Source: Bufo bufo
Taxonomy: Eukaryota > Chordata > Amphibia > Anura > Bufonidae
Direction: 5' to 3'
Assembly (NCBI RefSeq): GCF_905171765.1
Contig: NC_053393.1
Span: 70,339,371 to 70,403,370 of the forward strand
Length of the DNA stretch: 64,000 nucleotides
In this document: piece by piece, positions 54,873 to 64,000 of the stretch
Layout of the letters: every line of letters begins with the position of its first letter
Position numbering within the stretch: position 1 is the first letter of the stretch
The notes under the pieces: generated by a model
Told to the model about the DNA's origin: nothing
The model's database searches: none
Seen by the model: only the letters and a program-made list of their open reading frames with translations
Position numbers and translations under genes: made by a program

Positions 54873-55706
54873 ATGGGCCGGAAAACGGGCACCTCAGGGC
54901 CAGCTATCCCACCTAAATTAATGCTGGACAATATGAGCCAAACAGAGGATCGGGAGGTTGGGGCCTCTTCTGAACGTCCAGAGGTGGACCTTGCAAAAGT
55001 TATGGCGGCCATCACGAATTGCCAGACGGCGCTTACAGTTAAAATTGATCATGTCCAGGCAGATCTTACTCTCCTCAGACATGATATTGATAAGATACGG
55101 GAGAGAACGACTGAAGTGGAGAGGAGGCTGAGTGATGTGGAGGACAGGGCTCAACGTGAGGACTCTGCGATAAATGCTCTGCAGAACCAAGTCAAGACCC
55201 TGATGGCGAAAGTGGAGGATGCCGAGAACCGTAACAGACGGAACAATATCCGCATTATGGGGCTACCTGAGAAGGCGGAGGGTCCCTCCCCTGAGGAGTT
55301 TGCGGACCGCCTTATCAAACAGGTCTTTGATCCTATAAATCTCTCAGGGACTTTTGCAGTGGAGCGGGCCCACAGGATCCCCACTCGTCCTTTGCCTCCT
55401 GGGGCCCCGCCTCGTCCTTTTATCTTCAAGGTCCTAAATTATAGAGACCGAGATGCAGTTCTAGCAGCGGCTCGCCGACTAAAGGACATTCACTTTGATA
55501 ACACCCGGATCTCCTTCTACCCAGACTTTTCTACAGAGGTGCAGAAGCAGCGTAAGCAGTTCACGGCGGTGAGAACCCGGCTGCGGGAGAAGGGTCTTAT
55601 TTACGCCATGATGTATCCGGCACGGCTCAGAGTGCAAGATGGAGAGCTGGTGAAATTCTTCGCTACCCCTGAAGAAGCATCGGACTGGCTCGACCGCAGG
55701 GGCTGA
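54873..55706 (+). CDS. L1 ORF1, copy D, intact
   Basis: The 277-codon frame starts MGRKTGTSGP. Residues about 55-115 form a heptad-rich coiled coil (LLRHDIDKIRERTTEVERRL). The RRM follows with NRRNNIRIMGLPEKAEG at about 120-136. The C-terminal domain contains RDRDAVLAAARRLK and REKGLIYAMMYPARLRV. It ends about 360 bp before ORF2. The protein would bind LINE RNA as a trimer. No damage is seen. Confidence 0.92.
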   Translation: MGRKTGTSGPAIPPKLMLDNMSQTEDREVGASSERPEVDLAKVMAAITNCQTALTVKIDHVQADLTLLRHDIDKIRERTTEVERRLSDVEDRAQREDSAINALQNQVKTLMAKVEDAENRNRRNNIRIMGLPEKAEGPSPEEFADRLIKQVFDPINLSGTFAVERAHRIPTRPLPPGAPPRPFIFKVLNYRDRDAVLAAARRLKDIHFDNTRISFYPDFSTEVQKQRKQFTAVRTRLREKGLIYAMMYPARLRVQDGELVKFFATPEEASDWLDRRG

Positions 55707-56067
55707 GAACATCGTGACTGATGGTTTGGGAGTCTCACCCTATGTTTTCAGATGATCGTAGTATCAATGGAGCTGAATGTGTGATAATTGGGGTAACCTG
55801 CTGCGTAGGTTCAGTTTAGTGGTTTACCTAGATCGGTGAGGCTGAGAACGGGTTTCCCGTCCCCTTTTTTCTATTAGAGAAACAAATGGGGGGAGGGTAT
55901 TTAGGCTTGGATAAGTTGGGGTCATCTGGGCAGGGAGGGGGGTATTGCCTGATGTTTTGGGCATATTGGGAGGTTTTTGGTTTAATTTTGAGGAGTTGGT
56001 ATGAATGTGTGAATGTATGGCTTGGGTGGTGCAGTTTCTTTTGGGGTCACTGTTTTATCAAGCCGCC

Positions 56068-59000
56068 ATGATGACGGTCTGTCGGTTTGTCTCCTGGAAT
56101 GTCAGGGGGCTCAATGATAAAATTAAACGATCTCTGGTCTTTAATTTTCTACGAAATTACAACCCAGACATACTGATATTGCAGGAGACACATCTGCAGG
56201 GGCGGAAACTTTTGGCGCTGCGGAGGCCCTGGGTGGGTGCGGCCTATCACGCTGTATATAATTCTAGGGCCAGAGGTGTATCAATTCTGGTGGCGAAGTC
56301 CCTTCCCTTCCGGTTGTATTCTGTGCATAATGATATGATGGGGCGTTTTGTGGTTCTCCACGCTGCAGTCAGAGGCATTGACTACCTAGTGGTAGGTGTT
56401 TATGTTCCCCCCCTTTTCGGAGGGAAATATTGGATGAGATTATGAGACGAGTAGCATCTATGCCCCCGATGCCTCTGGTTGTGCTTGGGGACTACAATGC
56501 GGTCCTAGACCGTTCGCTGGATCGGCTTCGCCCTAGTGATACTCACAATGAGGCGTTAAGTTCCTGGGCTGATGTGTTTGATTTAACGGAGGGTTGGAGG
56601 TATTTGCATCCGGGGATACGTCAATACTCCTGTTATTCCGCCTCTCACGCGGCACTCTCTCGGATAAACTTAGTGTTCCTTAGTAGGGACCTGTTGTCCT
56701 CTCTAGTGGTAGCTGACTATTTGCCAAGAGGTATCTCTGACCATGCCCCCTTGTTGGTAATTCTGAGACAACCCCTTGCACCAGCTGAAAGAATATGGAG
56801 ACTCAATAGTAAATGGCTGGAGGTCCTACCTGTAGTTTGGGCTGCACAGCAAGGTATGAAGGACAACTGGGAATTCAATGAGGGCTCAACCAACCCGTCA
56901 GTGGAGTGGGAAGCCTTTAAAGTGGTAGTACGCGGTACTCTGATTCAGGCGATAGCTACGCATAGGAAGGAGTTGAGTGCTACTAGGACTAAGTTGGAAG
57001 GGGAGGTGATGGAGAAGGAGCAGGCTTTTATCGTAAATCCGAATGTAGAGAGTCGTAGATCATGGGATGAAGCGCAGAGGAAACTTAGTTTACACCTAAC
57101 AGAATATACCCAGAATAAGCTATTGTATCAAAGGCGCTTAGTATTTGCTGACGGAGATAAGAACGGGAGTGCTTTGACCTTCCTGGCTAGGACTGAGACA
57201 CCTCAGACGGTGGTCCCGCACATTACCTGTGGAGATGGCTCGAGGGTACATCGGCCGGAGGATATCTGCGAGCAGTTTGCTCAATTTTATGCAGAACTGT
57301 ATAGCTCTAAAATTAGCTTGTCCCCGGATGAGATCCGATCCTTCCTTCAAGCCACCCCCCTTACACCTTTGGCGAGGGCGGATAGCAAGTATTTAGAGGG
57401 AGTTATTGATGAAGCGGGGATTAAAGCTGCGATCGGAGATATGGCAGTGGGGAAATCACCTGGTCCGGACGGCTTCCCAGTCGAATGGTACAGATTAGAT
57501 GTTGAGTTACATTCTGCACGATTACTAAAACTTTTCAACTACGCCTATGAATCTGGTGGGTTGCCTTCCTCCTTTGGAGAGGCCACCATTGTGGTAATTC
57601 ATAAAGCTGGGAAGCCTCCGGACCACTGTGCGTCATACAGACCTATTTCCCTACTGAATACTGACGCCAAAATTTTAGGAGGTTATATACTAACTTACAG
57701 GTCAGGCATGATAATGCGGGATCGAGGGTCCTGGCGTCTCTCGATAATGAGAAAGCCTTTGACTCGGTAGAGTGGTATTTCATTTGGGAGACAATGTCCC
57801 GCCTTCATTTCCCTCCCTCTTTTATTAAATGGGTCCAGCTGTTGTATCAGGCGCCTACAGCACGTATCAGAGTAAATGGCTTTACTTCCCGACCTTTTAG
57901 GTTGTATAGGGGCACAAGGCAGGGTTGTCCCCTGTCACCATTGCTATTTGCCTTGATAATGGAACCCCTTACACAATTAATCAATAGCTCCTTGATAGAG
58001 GGATGGACGATAGCCGGGATACAGGAGAAGGTGTCACTGTACGCAGATGATCTGTTGGTGTACTTAGCTGACCCTGGCCCTTCCTTAGAAACCCTGCTAG
58101 ATGTGGTGAATGGATATGGTAGATACTCAGGACTACGAGTGAACTGGGCCAAATCCAGTCTATGTATAGTAGACGTAGATGAAGGGGTAGATATATCTCC
58201 GGTGTCCCCCCTGAAGTTGGTGGACAGCTTTCTTTATTTGGGGATTCATATCCATAGAGACCCTCGGCAATTCTGTCATCTGAATCTGAGACCCACTATG
58301 GAATATGTCACACGTAAGCTGGAAGCCTGGGAAAATCTTCCCTTGACTTTAATAGGCAGAATTAACATAATTAAAATGGTGTTGTTGCCTAAACTATTGT
58401 ATGTGTATAGAGCAGCACCAGTAAGGATCCCTAAATCCCATTTTGACGTCTTAGACAAAGTCATGTCTCGATTCTTGTGGTGTCACCAGACCCCAAGAAT
58501 AGCAAGAAAGACGTTGAAAGCTTCCTACTCACAAGGGGGTTTGCAGCTTCCAGATATGTATATCTACTACATAGCGACACGCTTGATGTATGCATCCTGG
58601 TGGATTAGAGCGGATGCCAACAATCCAGCGGTGGTGTTGGAGGCGGCGCTAGTTGGGTCGTATGAAGCTCTAACGAACCTGGTTTATAGGGGAGGCGGAG
58701 CTCTGGTGCATGGGAGATATACGGAGGCTATGGTGACGGTTATAGAGGCCTGGGTGAGATTTGTGAATACACATATGGACACTCAAACAGGAGAAACCTG
58801 GTCTCCGTATATCCCACTGTGGCGTAACAAGCACCTCCCTGAGCTCTTACACCTGTCAGATTTTGAATTTTGGCCTAGGAAAGGGCTTAAATATTTGACA
58901 CAGCTGTTCCAAGATGGGGTCTTTCGCTCCTTTGAGAGTCTACAGTCAGACTTCCTGTTGCCTCGGACGAGTTTTTACCGTTTCCTCCAATTGAGACACG

Positions 59001-59716
59001 CTTGTGATAAGCAGTTTCATTCTTTGACCCTGAGCTTAAAGTGTGGTCCTCTGGAATCAGTAGCCAGGAGAGAGCAATCATACAAACCGATTTCTTCCTT
59101 CTATGTTGAAATTATTAAAATGCAAGAATCCCCTATCCAGCGATCATTTACTAGATGGTCGGCGGATATCCCAGAGCTGGAAGACTCTCATTTGGAGGAA
59201 TGGCGTCTGGGGTGGAGGAAGTCTGTTATAAGCGCTCGAGATCAGCTCATTCAGATCAAATGGATACATAGGGTATACCTGACCCCGATGCGTCTATACC
59301 AGATGCGGCAGATACCGAGCCCTGGGTGCGACAGATGTGGGGGAGATAGGGGATCCTTCTTTCACATGGTTTGGCTATGTCCGACAATGCAGATATACTG
59401 GAAGGGGGTGTGCAATTTCATTACTGTTAAGTTGGGGCTACCAGGAATTTGTGATCCAATAATATGTGTTATGGGGCTAGTTTCTGATGCGACCCCATCT
59501 AAGTATAGTAGAATGTTGTTACGACTATTAATGTTTTATGGTAGAAAGAACATACTTTTGAACTGGAAACCACCCAAGTGCCCCACGGTGGATCAGTGGG
59601 TACAACTTATTAACAAAGATCTTCAGATGTATAAATTGACATATGAAGCAAGAGGAGTGCCTGATCGATTTGACAAAATTTGGGGAATATGGGTGCAAGC
59701 GGAGGGCACAGTTTGA
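56068..59716 (+). pseudogene. L1 ORF2, copy D, two lesions
   Basis: The start ATG lies in a strong context (GCCGCCATGA). The endonuclease shows VSWNVRGLND, QETHLQGRK, GDYNAVLD and SDHAPLLV. A one-base loss in a C run (56407-56413) shifts the frame near 56425. The second frame carries KSPGPDGFPVEWY and SYRPISLLNTDAKIL, after which roughly 100 bp of the RT palm appear deleted near 57680 and the frame shifts again, resuming at about 57720 with LASLDNEKAFDS-like sequence. The third frame has GTRQGCPLSPLL and SLYADDLLVYL, the catalytic box, and CDRCGGDRGSFFHMVWLC, the C-terminal zinc-like motif. It is inactive as it stands. Confidence 0.9.
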
Positions 59717-60051
59717 GGCTCATTGATGATTGGGACTGCATTACCCAAGAGAGTGTTTGTGAGTGTGGATGTGGAGTGAATGAGTGCAGACTCAACTTGC
59801 GTCGACAGTGATGCTATGTAATAAAGATACATTTATGTTCCTTACTGTTGTGCAATATGATAATGATGGATCTGTCTGGACTCACTCACGTGTGTGACTG
59901 TCATGCTGAATAGTTTTTTTCCCTTTGGGATTGTTGTATTAACTTGAAAAGTGTTAAATAAACGCTATTAAAAAAAAAAAATTGCTATATCTTTTCAGGA
60001 CATTGCCGATCCCCTTTTTCACTAAGCTTAACCACCTGCTGAACGCCTTTA

Positions 60052-61534
60052 GGGTACTTTTACAGTTGCGTTTTTCATTTCCGGCATAGAGTTCCGTCCT
60101 AGGGGCTCTATACCGGAAAAGAACTGATCAGTTTTATCCCCATGCATTCTGAATGGAGAGCAATCTGTTCAGGATGCATCAGGATGTCTTCAGTTCAGTC
60201 TTTTTGACTGATCAGGACGGAGATAATACCGCAGCATGCTACGGTTTTATCCTTGGCCAAAATAACTGAACACTTGCCTGAATGCCAAATAGAATAGGAA
60301 TGTATTAGTACTCAGCTGTCTCCTTCCTTTGGCGGCCACTGAGGAAGGAGACAGCTGAGTCTCTGAAACGCGTCTGGCGTGGATAACACACTTAATCCTG
60401 TGTTACAACAACTTACAAATACAGAACATTATGACATCTAATGAAGCGCTTCACTGAAAGGTACCTAGCAAGAGTTACAGCTTGAAGCCGGCCCGCTACA
60501 GGAAGCAGCATCGAGCCAATGCGGTCCCATTACCTGTGTTTGCGCTATCCGAGACACGTGGGATGCCTAGGATACAGAGCCTACAGCTGAGAGAGCGGGA
60601 CCGCTACAGTGAACATAGTGAACACAGATACAGTATTATATCAATCAAACTATACAGCCTACTGCACCTTGGGGACAGATCAATCTAAGCAAGGCACTAT
60701 CTTATACTGCACTCCCGTCATCAGAATACAGATAGAGGTAAGCTCACGGTTCAGTTACCCCACGTGGGACGCCACGAACGAACACTGAACCTACAAACGT
60801 GAGTAGCAACAGACTTCACTATTCATTATCTGCAACAATTCTCTACATTTGCATTTTCATCGATGTATTAACAGCAGAGCAAGAAATAGACATATCGCTA
60901 TTCCTCTGTGCAATGTGTGGCAACTAGGAACACTGTATCAAAGAAACACTTACCAGGGAAACTTTTGAATAGAAGAAACAGATGAAGTTGTACCAGAATA
61001 TCAGATAATCTTCTATTGAGTGGCAGAGATTTACACAACAATATCTACACCTTGGGATTAGCACCACCTATACTGGTGACACACAACCATATACTTTTCC
61101 TAATATATCTTATTTTTTTATTTTTGCACATTTTTGGAATATACCAATTCCTCCCATCACTTGTTTAAAGGATCCACTTGATTTTGTGTAACATTTGGTG
61201 TACGTTTTAGGCCATCACAAAAGTTGGTATAAGTACCACTCTTATTTGTGGGACACACTCTTCAGCGCGCCACTCTGGGCGCTACATGATTCTGGACCGA
61301 ACGCATTCTAATAGATGCCATTTTAGTACAGTCTACCAGCTGACCTGATATTGTATTGTTCTATTTTATTCTTCTATATTATTCTTTTTTCTTTTATTGC
61401 ATTGCAATTCAATTTTTTTTCCTCAATGCCATATGAGTGTCTATCCTTTAAACCTCTGCTTTATTGATAACACCTGAGCATCTATCATTGTCATTGACAT
61501 TCTGCATAATCTGTGATCAAACGCAATCTACCTA
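60052..61534. mobile_element. MITE half plus Penelope-like segment
   Basis: A Harbinger-like half element (GGGTACTTTTACAGTTGCG after TTA at 60049-60051) ends L1 copy B abruptly. It is followed from about 60280 by a segment bearing a well-formed hammerhead motif and about 1 kb of sequence without a coding frame, including GGGACACACTCTTCAGCGCG near 61250. Hammerheads in vertebrate repeats are known from Penelope-like elements, so this is probably a terminal-repeat remnant of one. The right boundary near 61534 is a guess from where LINE-like 3' sequence resumes. Confidence 0.5.
60335..60378 (+). ncRNA. hammerhead ribozyme-like motif (type I)
   Basis: Stem I GCCA (60335-60338) pairs with TGGC (60375-60378). 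The core CTGAGGA is at 60339-60345. Stem II (60346-60364) pairs AGGAGAC with GTCTCT around one bulged G. GAAA is at 60365-60368. Helix III is the self-complementary ACGCGT (60368-60373), and the GUC triplet ends at 60374. The order and all core bases fit a minimal type I hammerhead whose very short helix III would be stabilised in a dimer. The sequence upstream (CTCAGCTGTCTCCTTCCT) is complementary to the stem II strand and could form a competing fold. Confidence 0.65.
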
Positions 61535-61648
61535 TGTACACAGGTACGGTTTATGTTTTGTGTATTGTTGTTTCTTCTATAAAATCTCTCAAAAACCTCT
61601 ATAAAAACTTTTTGAAAATAAAAGGTATTGCAGCAGGAAAAAAAATAA

Positions 61649-62383
61649 TTACCAAATATTACACATCTCTTTTCAAGACAGCTGCACATATGACAACCTA
61701 CAGGATTTTCAAAGACCTGATTTTAAAAAGTTAATTTGGGTATAATCTGGTATTAAGTATTAAAAATGTACCAAATATTACACATATCTTCTCAAGCGAC
61801 ATGGACATATGACAACCTACAGTCATCTTTTCACAAAATAATCATGTGAATATGACCCGAGTATCAGATAACTTGGGAAGTGCTGACACCTGGTGGTCAT
61901 TACTGGTAGTGCTTACAGATGTCAAGGGCCCTATTACCCCAACTTTCACAAACCACGGCACCATTCCAGTTCAAGAGACTTTTAAAATGCCACTTGCATG
62001 GAAGGTGCGCCCATTTTAGGGGAAACTGCCAGTGATCTATGTACAAAGTGACGTGATGTCATACATCTCTCACCGGATCCACTCTGCAGTGCAATTCCTG
62101 ACTGTGCAGGCTTCAAGCTTTGTCTTTAAAAGTCTCGACAGACCAAAATGTCACATGTAATGAAGACGCGGCTGGAGGTTCCTCACCGCTATGACTAATT
62201 AAGGCGTAAATGAGGATTCACTGAGCAAAAGTAAATGAGGAGAAAAAAGAAAGTTCAGGGTGGCATTTAGTTGGCCAGCCATTGGCTTCTGATGTGACAT
62301 ACAGTTGTGGTCTCCTTATCTGATGGCACATTGTGGCTCATCATTTTTTAGTGATGCCAAAATTTACATTTGGGAAGGAGGTT
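61649..62383. repeat. tandem repeat continuation, then anonymous DNA
   Basis: Two units with ACCAAATATTACACAT and CATATGACAACCTACAG lie at 61649-61830, followed by GACACCTGGTGGTCATTACT at about 61885, which matches about 35806. This is the right flank of the repeat into which L1 copy B inserted. From about 61960 nothing recognisable is seen. Confidence 0.55.
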
Positions 62384-62396
62384 AGTACAAGTTTGA

Positions 62397-63633
62397 ACTG
62401 AAAAGAATGGCGTGGTATTAACCAAGCAGAACGTGCTCAAACCCACATGCAGTTGTGCATATATATACAGGGGAGCAAATCCTGCACTTGTGGCCCGTTG
62501 CTAATGACGATCCCCAGCAAAAATGCATACGGTGGAGGATGCCCGCAGCGAACCACAAGTACCACAATATACATCCTACACAAGATAGCAATTATGTGGA
62601 TGTGATGATCAATATAACAAAATAATAGCAAAGACAGGTGCACTCTGCGGTCTTACTAAACCCTCAAACTGATGTTAAAATTGAGAGATTAGCCAACATG
62701 TCCTACTATGTCTATGCCCGAGCACAGCGCCAAGGTTTCTCAAGTAGCTCGGGTCCTAACACTCACCTACCTGTGCCGTAAAGGGTCTTCACCTATAAAA
62801 CCCTGTTCCTGGCCCTACCTGGCACAGGTAGGTGAGTGTTAGGTCCCCGAGCTACTTGAGAAACCTTGGCGCGGTGCTCGGGCTTAGACATGTTCTACAC
62901 CGTAGGATATGTTGGCTAATCTCTCAATTTTAAAATCAGTTTGAGGGTTTAGTAAGACCACAGAGTGCACCTGTCTTTGCTATTATTTTGTTATATTGCT
63001 ATATTGATCATCACATCCACATAATTGCTATCTTGTGTAGGATGTCTATTGTGGTACTTGTGGTTCGCTGCGGGCATCCTCCACTGTATGCATTTTTGCT
63101 GGGGATCGTCATTAGCAACGGGCCACAAGTGCAGGATTTGCTCCCCTGTATATATGCACAACTGCATGTGGGTTTGAGCACTTCCTGCTTGTTTAATACC
63201 ACGCCATTCTTTTCAGTTTGTACAGAGATGCCTGGAGGTGTATAAACTCCAATTTAAATGTGCCTGCTTTCCATCTACAGGCTACATTTAGGTGCACCTG
63301 TGAGGCCTGGGCCATATCAGCCAGTCTTGAGTGGGACTCGCACACTCCTCCCTCCTCCCATTGCTAGCATGGTTACATGCTGGAGGTAACTGGTGAGTTG
63401 TTTGTGAGTCGGCCTCATGCTCCTGTAATTTGCCCACTGGCTCCTGGTAATGCCCATATGGCACAGGTAGGTGAGTGTTAGGTTCCCGAGCTACTTGAGA
63501 AACCTTGGCGCGGTGCTCGGGCTCAGACATGTCCTACACCGTAGGACATGTTGGCTAATCTCTCAATTTTAAAATCAGTTTGAGGGTTTACTAAGACCGC
63601 AAAGTGCACCTGTCTTTGCTACTATTTTGTTAT
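62397..63633. mobile_element. unclassified element with direct repeats and inverted 5' copy
   Basis: The segment is flanked by the 13-bp duplication AGTACAAGTTTGA (62384-62396 and 63634-63646). Two 174-bp direct repeats (62821-62994 and 63460-63633, starting GGCACAGGTAGGTGAGTGTT) enclose about 465 bp. To their left, 62397-62778 is an inverted copy of the first repeat plus part of the interior. No long open frame is present. This layout recalls Penelope-like elements with an inverted partial copy, but no hammerhead core was found. The family also includes the repeat split by the ERV. Confidence 0.6.
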
Positions 63634-63646
63634 AGTACAAGTTTGA

Positions 63647-64000
63647 CCATGAATTGCTTACGACAATTCTATATAATAGCAAAAAGAAAGACAAAAATAT
63701 AAAGAAAACCAATACAGCCTATAAAGAAATGTAAACTATCCAATGTCACAGCCATTTTGGCTGCCATTAGTTTATTCTACTACTACACCAGCAGCAAGGT
63801 CATACCAGATAAATACAGTAAAAAAAAAAGTCCTCAGCATTTAAAACCATTCAGAGCTTGATCAGGTCAGCAATGCCCGACATTCAGTAGTCCATGCATT
63901 TCTGAAAACATCTCCCTATAAGTCCTATGAGAAATTAGGGAGATAACAGTGCAATTCAGGACAGCAAAGACAGGCACACAACACATATCGCTCTGAAAGT
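63647..64000. other. anonymous DNA to the window end
   Basis: No gene or repeat structure is seen. Confidence 0.5.

Larger units (their letters stand above)
54208..59978 (+). mobile_element. full-length L1-type LINE, copy D, inserted in copy B
   Basis: The target duplication AAATTGCTATATCT lies at 54194-54207 and 59979-59992. The element begins GAGGGGGCGTGGCC and ends AATAAACGC followed by poly-A. ORF1 is intact and ORF2 carries one homopolymer slip and one deletion. It belongs to the same family group as copy A. The reading LPKLLYL of copy B runs across the insertion point. Confidence 0.95.
44247..60048 (+). pseudogene. L1 ORF2, copy B, broken and split
   Basis: The frame starts MVIKLSSLNVRSLN and shows endonuclease motifs AQETHL and, after LINE copy C, VYAPNKRP and GDFNATHDP near 51300. 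The central region with KSPGPDG lies near 52600-52625. After the T2-like MITE the RT continues with PDQVGF, LDAKKAFDQ, GTRQGCPLS and SLYADHIIL, where the second catalytic aspartate of YADD is replaced by H. After LINE copy D it ends in LYLFRTLPIPFFTKLNHLLNAF at 60048. In-frame stops (for example at 44505 and 53641) and frameshifts add to the insertions. It is dead as an enzyme. Confidence 0.88.
35913..61648 (+). mobile_element. old L1/Tx1-type LINE (copy B) split by nested insertions
   Basis: The element begins GAAGGGCGTGGC after TTACCAA (35906-35912) and ends in a short A-rich tail before a second TTACCAA (61649-61655). Its own sequence survives in seven pieces: 35913-36308, 42982-44545, 51177-51734, 52088-52824, 53363-54207, 59993-60048 and probably about 61535-61648. 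Between them lie a hAT, LINE copy C, a Harbinger-like MITE, a T2-like MITE, LINE copy D and a Penelope-like segment. The reading of ORF2 continues across each junction, which proves the order. The last part of ORF2 was lost at the Penelope-like segment. The 3' boundary is less certain than the 5' one. Confidence 0.85.

Noticed and set aside
62821..62994. Hammerhead core in the direct repeats of the element at 62.4-63.6 kb
   Set aside because: CTGATGTTAAAAT-type sequence is present on one strand, but no CUGANGA with a properly placed GAAA was found.
1..64000. tRNA, rRNA or small RNA genes
   Set aside because: No convincing tRNA cloverleaf or rRNA segment was recognised by eye; a dedicated scan would be needed to exclude degenerate tRNA-derived SINEs.

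Overview
No host gene can be named with confidence. The window looks like a block of repeat-rich vertebrate chromosome, most likely from a frog. That inference rests on the mixture of transposon families: L1/Tx1-type LINEs, a Tc1 element of the type common in frogs, T2/Kolobok-like MITEs with TTAAAGG ends and TTAA duplications, many Harbinger-like foldback MITEs with TWA duplications, hAT elements with 8-bp duplications, Penelope-like repeats with hammerhead ribozyme motifs, and an endogenous retrovirus (ERV). One possible terminal exon (19041-19282) is the only host-gene candidate.

Layout. 1-4.97 kb: minus-strand L1 ORF2 remnant (copy A), cut by the window edge and carrying two unrelated solo LTRs. 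5-9.7 kb: foldback elements, a T2-like MITE and a Penelope-like inverted element (8002-9077) with two hammerhead motifs. 9.7-12.2 kb: a hAT-like element containing minisatellites and a third solo LTR. 12.4-25.2 kb: a string of MITEs, a dead Tc1 element (15035-16554), an L1 3' fragment and anonymous DNA. 25.6-34.4 kb: a young, nearly intact ERV on the minus strand (5' LTR remnant, Lys-type primer site, gag, pol, env, polypurine tract, 3' LTR) inside a foldback repeat. 35.9-61.6 kb: one old L1 (copy B) expanded to about 26 kb by insertions. These are a 6.7-kb hAT with a 4.85-kb minisatellite and a second hAT inside it; a full-length minus-strand L1 (copy C) that itself carries three MITEs; a Harbinger-like MITE; a T2-like MITE; a full-length plus-strand L1 (copy D); and a Penelope-like segment with the best hammerhead motif. 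62.4-63.6 kb: an unclassified element with direct repeats, an inverted 5' copy and a 13-bp target duplication.

How the parts relate. Nearly every insertion has a readable target-site duplication, so the order of events can be reconstructed. The ERV is the most gene-like part. Gag and pol share one frame separated by a single amber codon, pol and env are open, and the LTRs differ by about two substitutions and one indel over 267 bases. Its Gag has an unusual RanBP2-type zinc finger beside a PPPY motif. One homopolymer frameshift in gag and loss of most of the 5' LTR U3 are the visible defects. The very long open frames at 36-41 kb come from a 31-bp minisatellite and are not genes.
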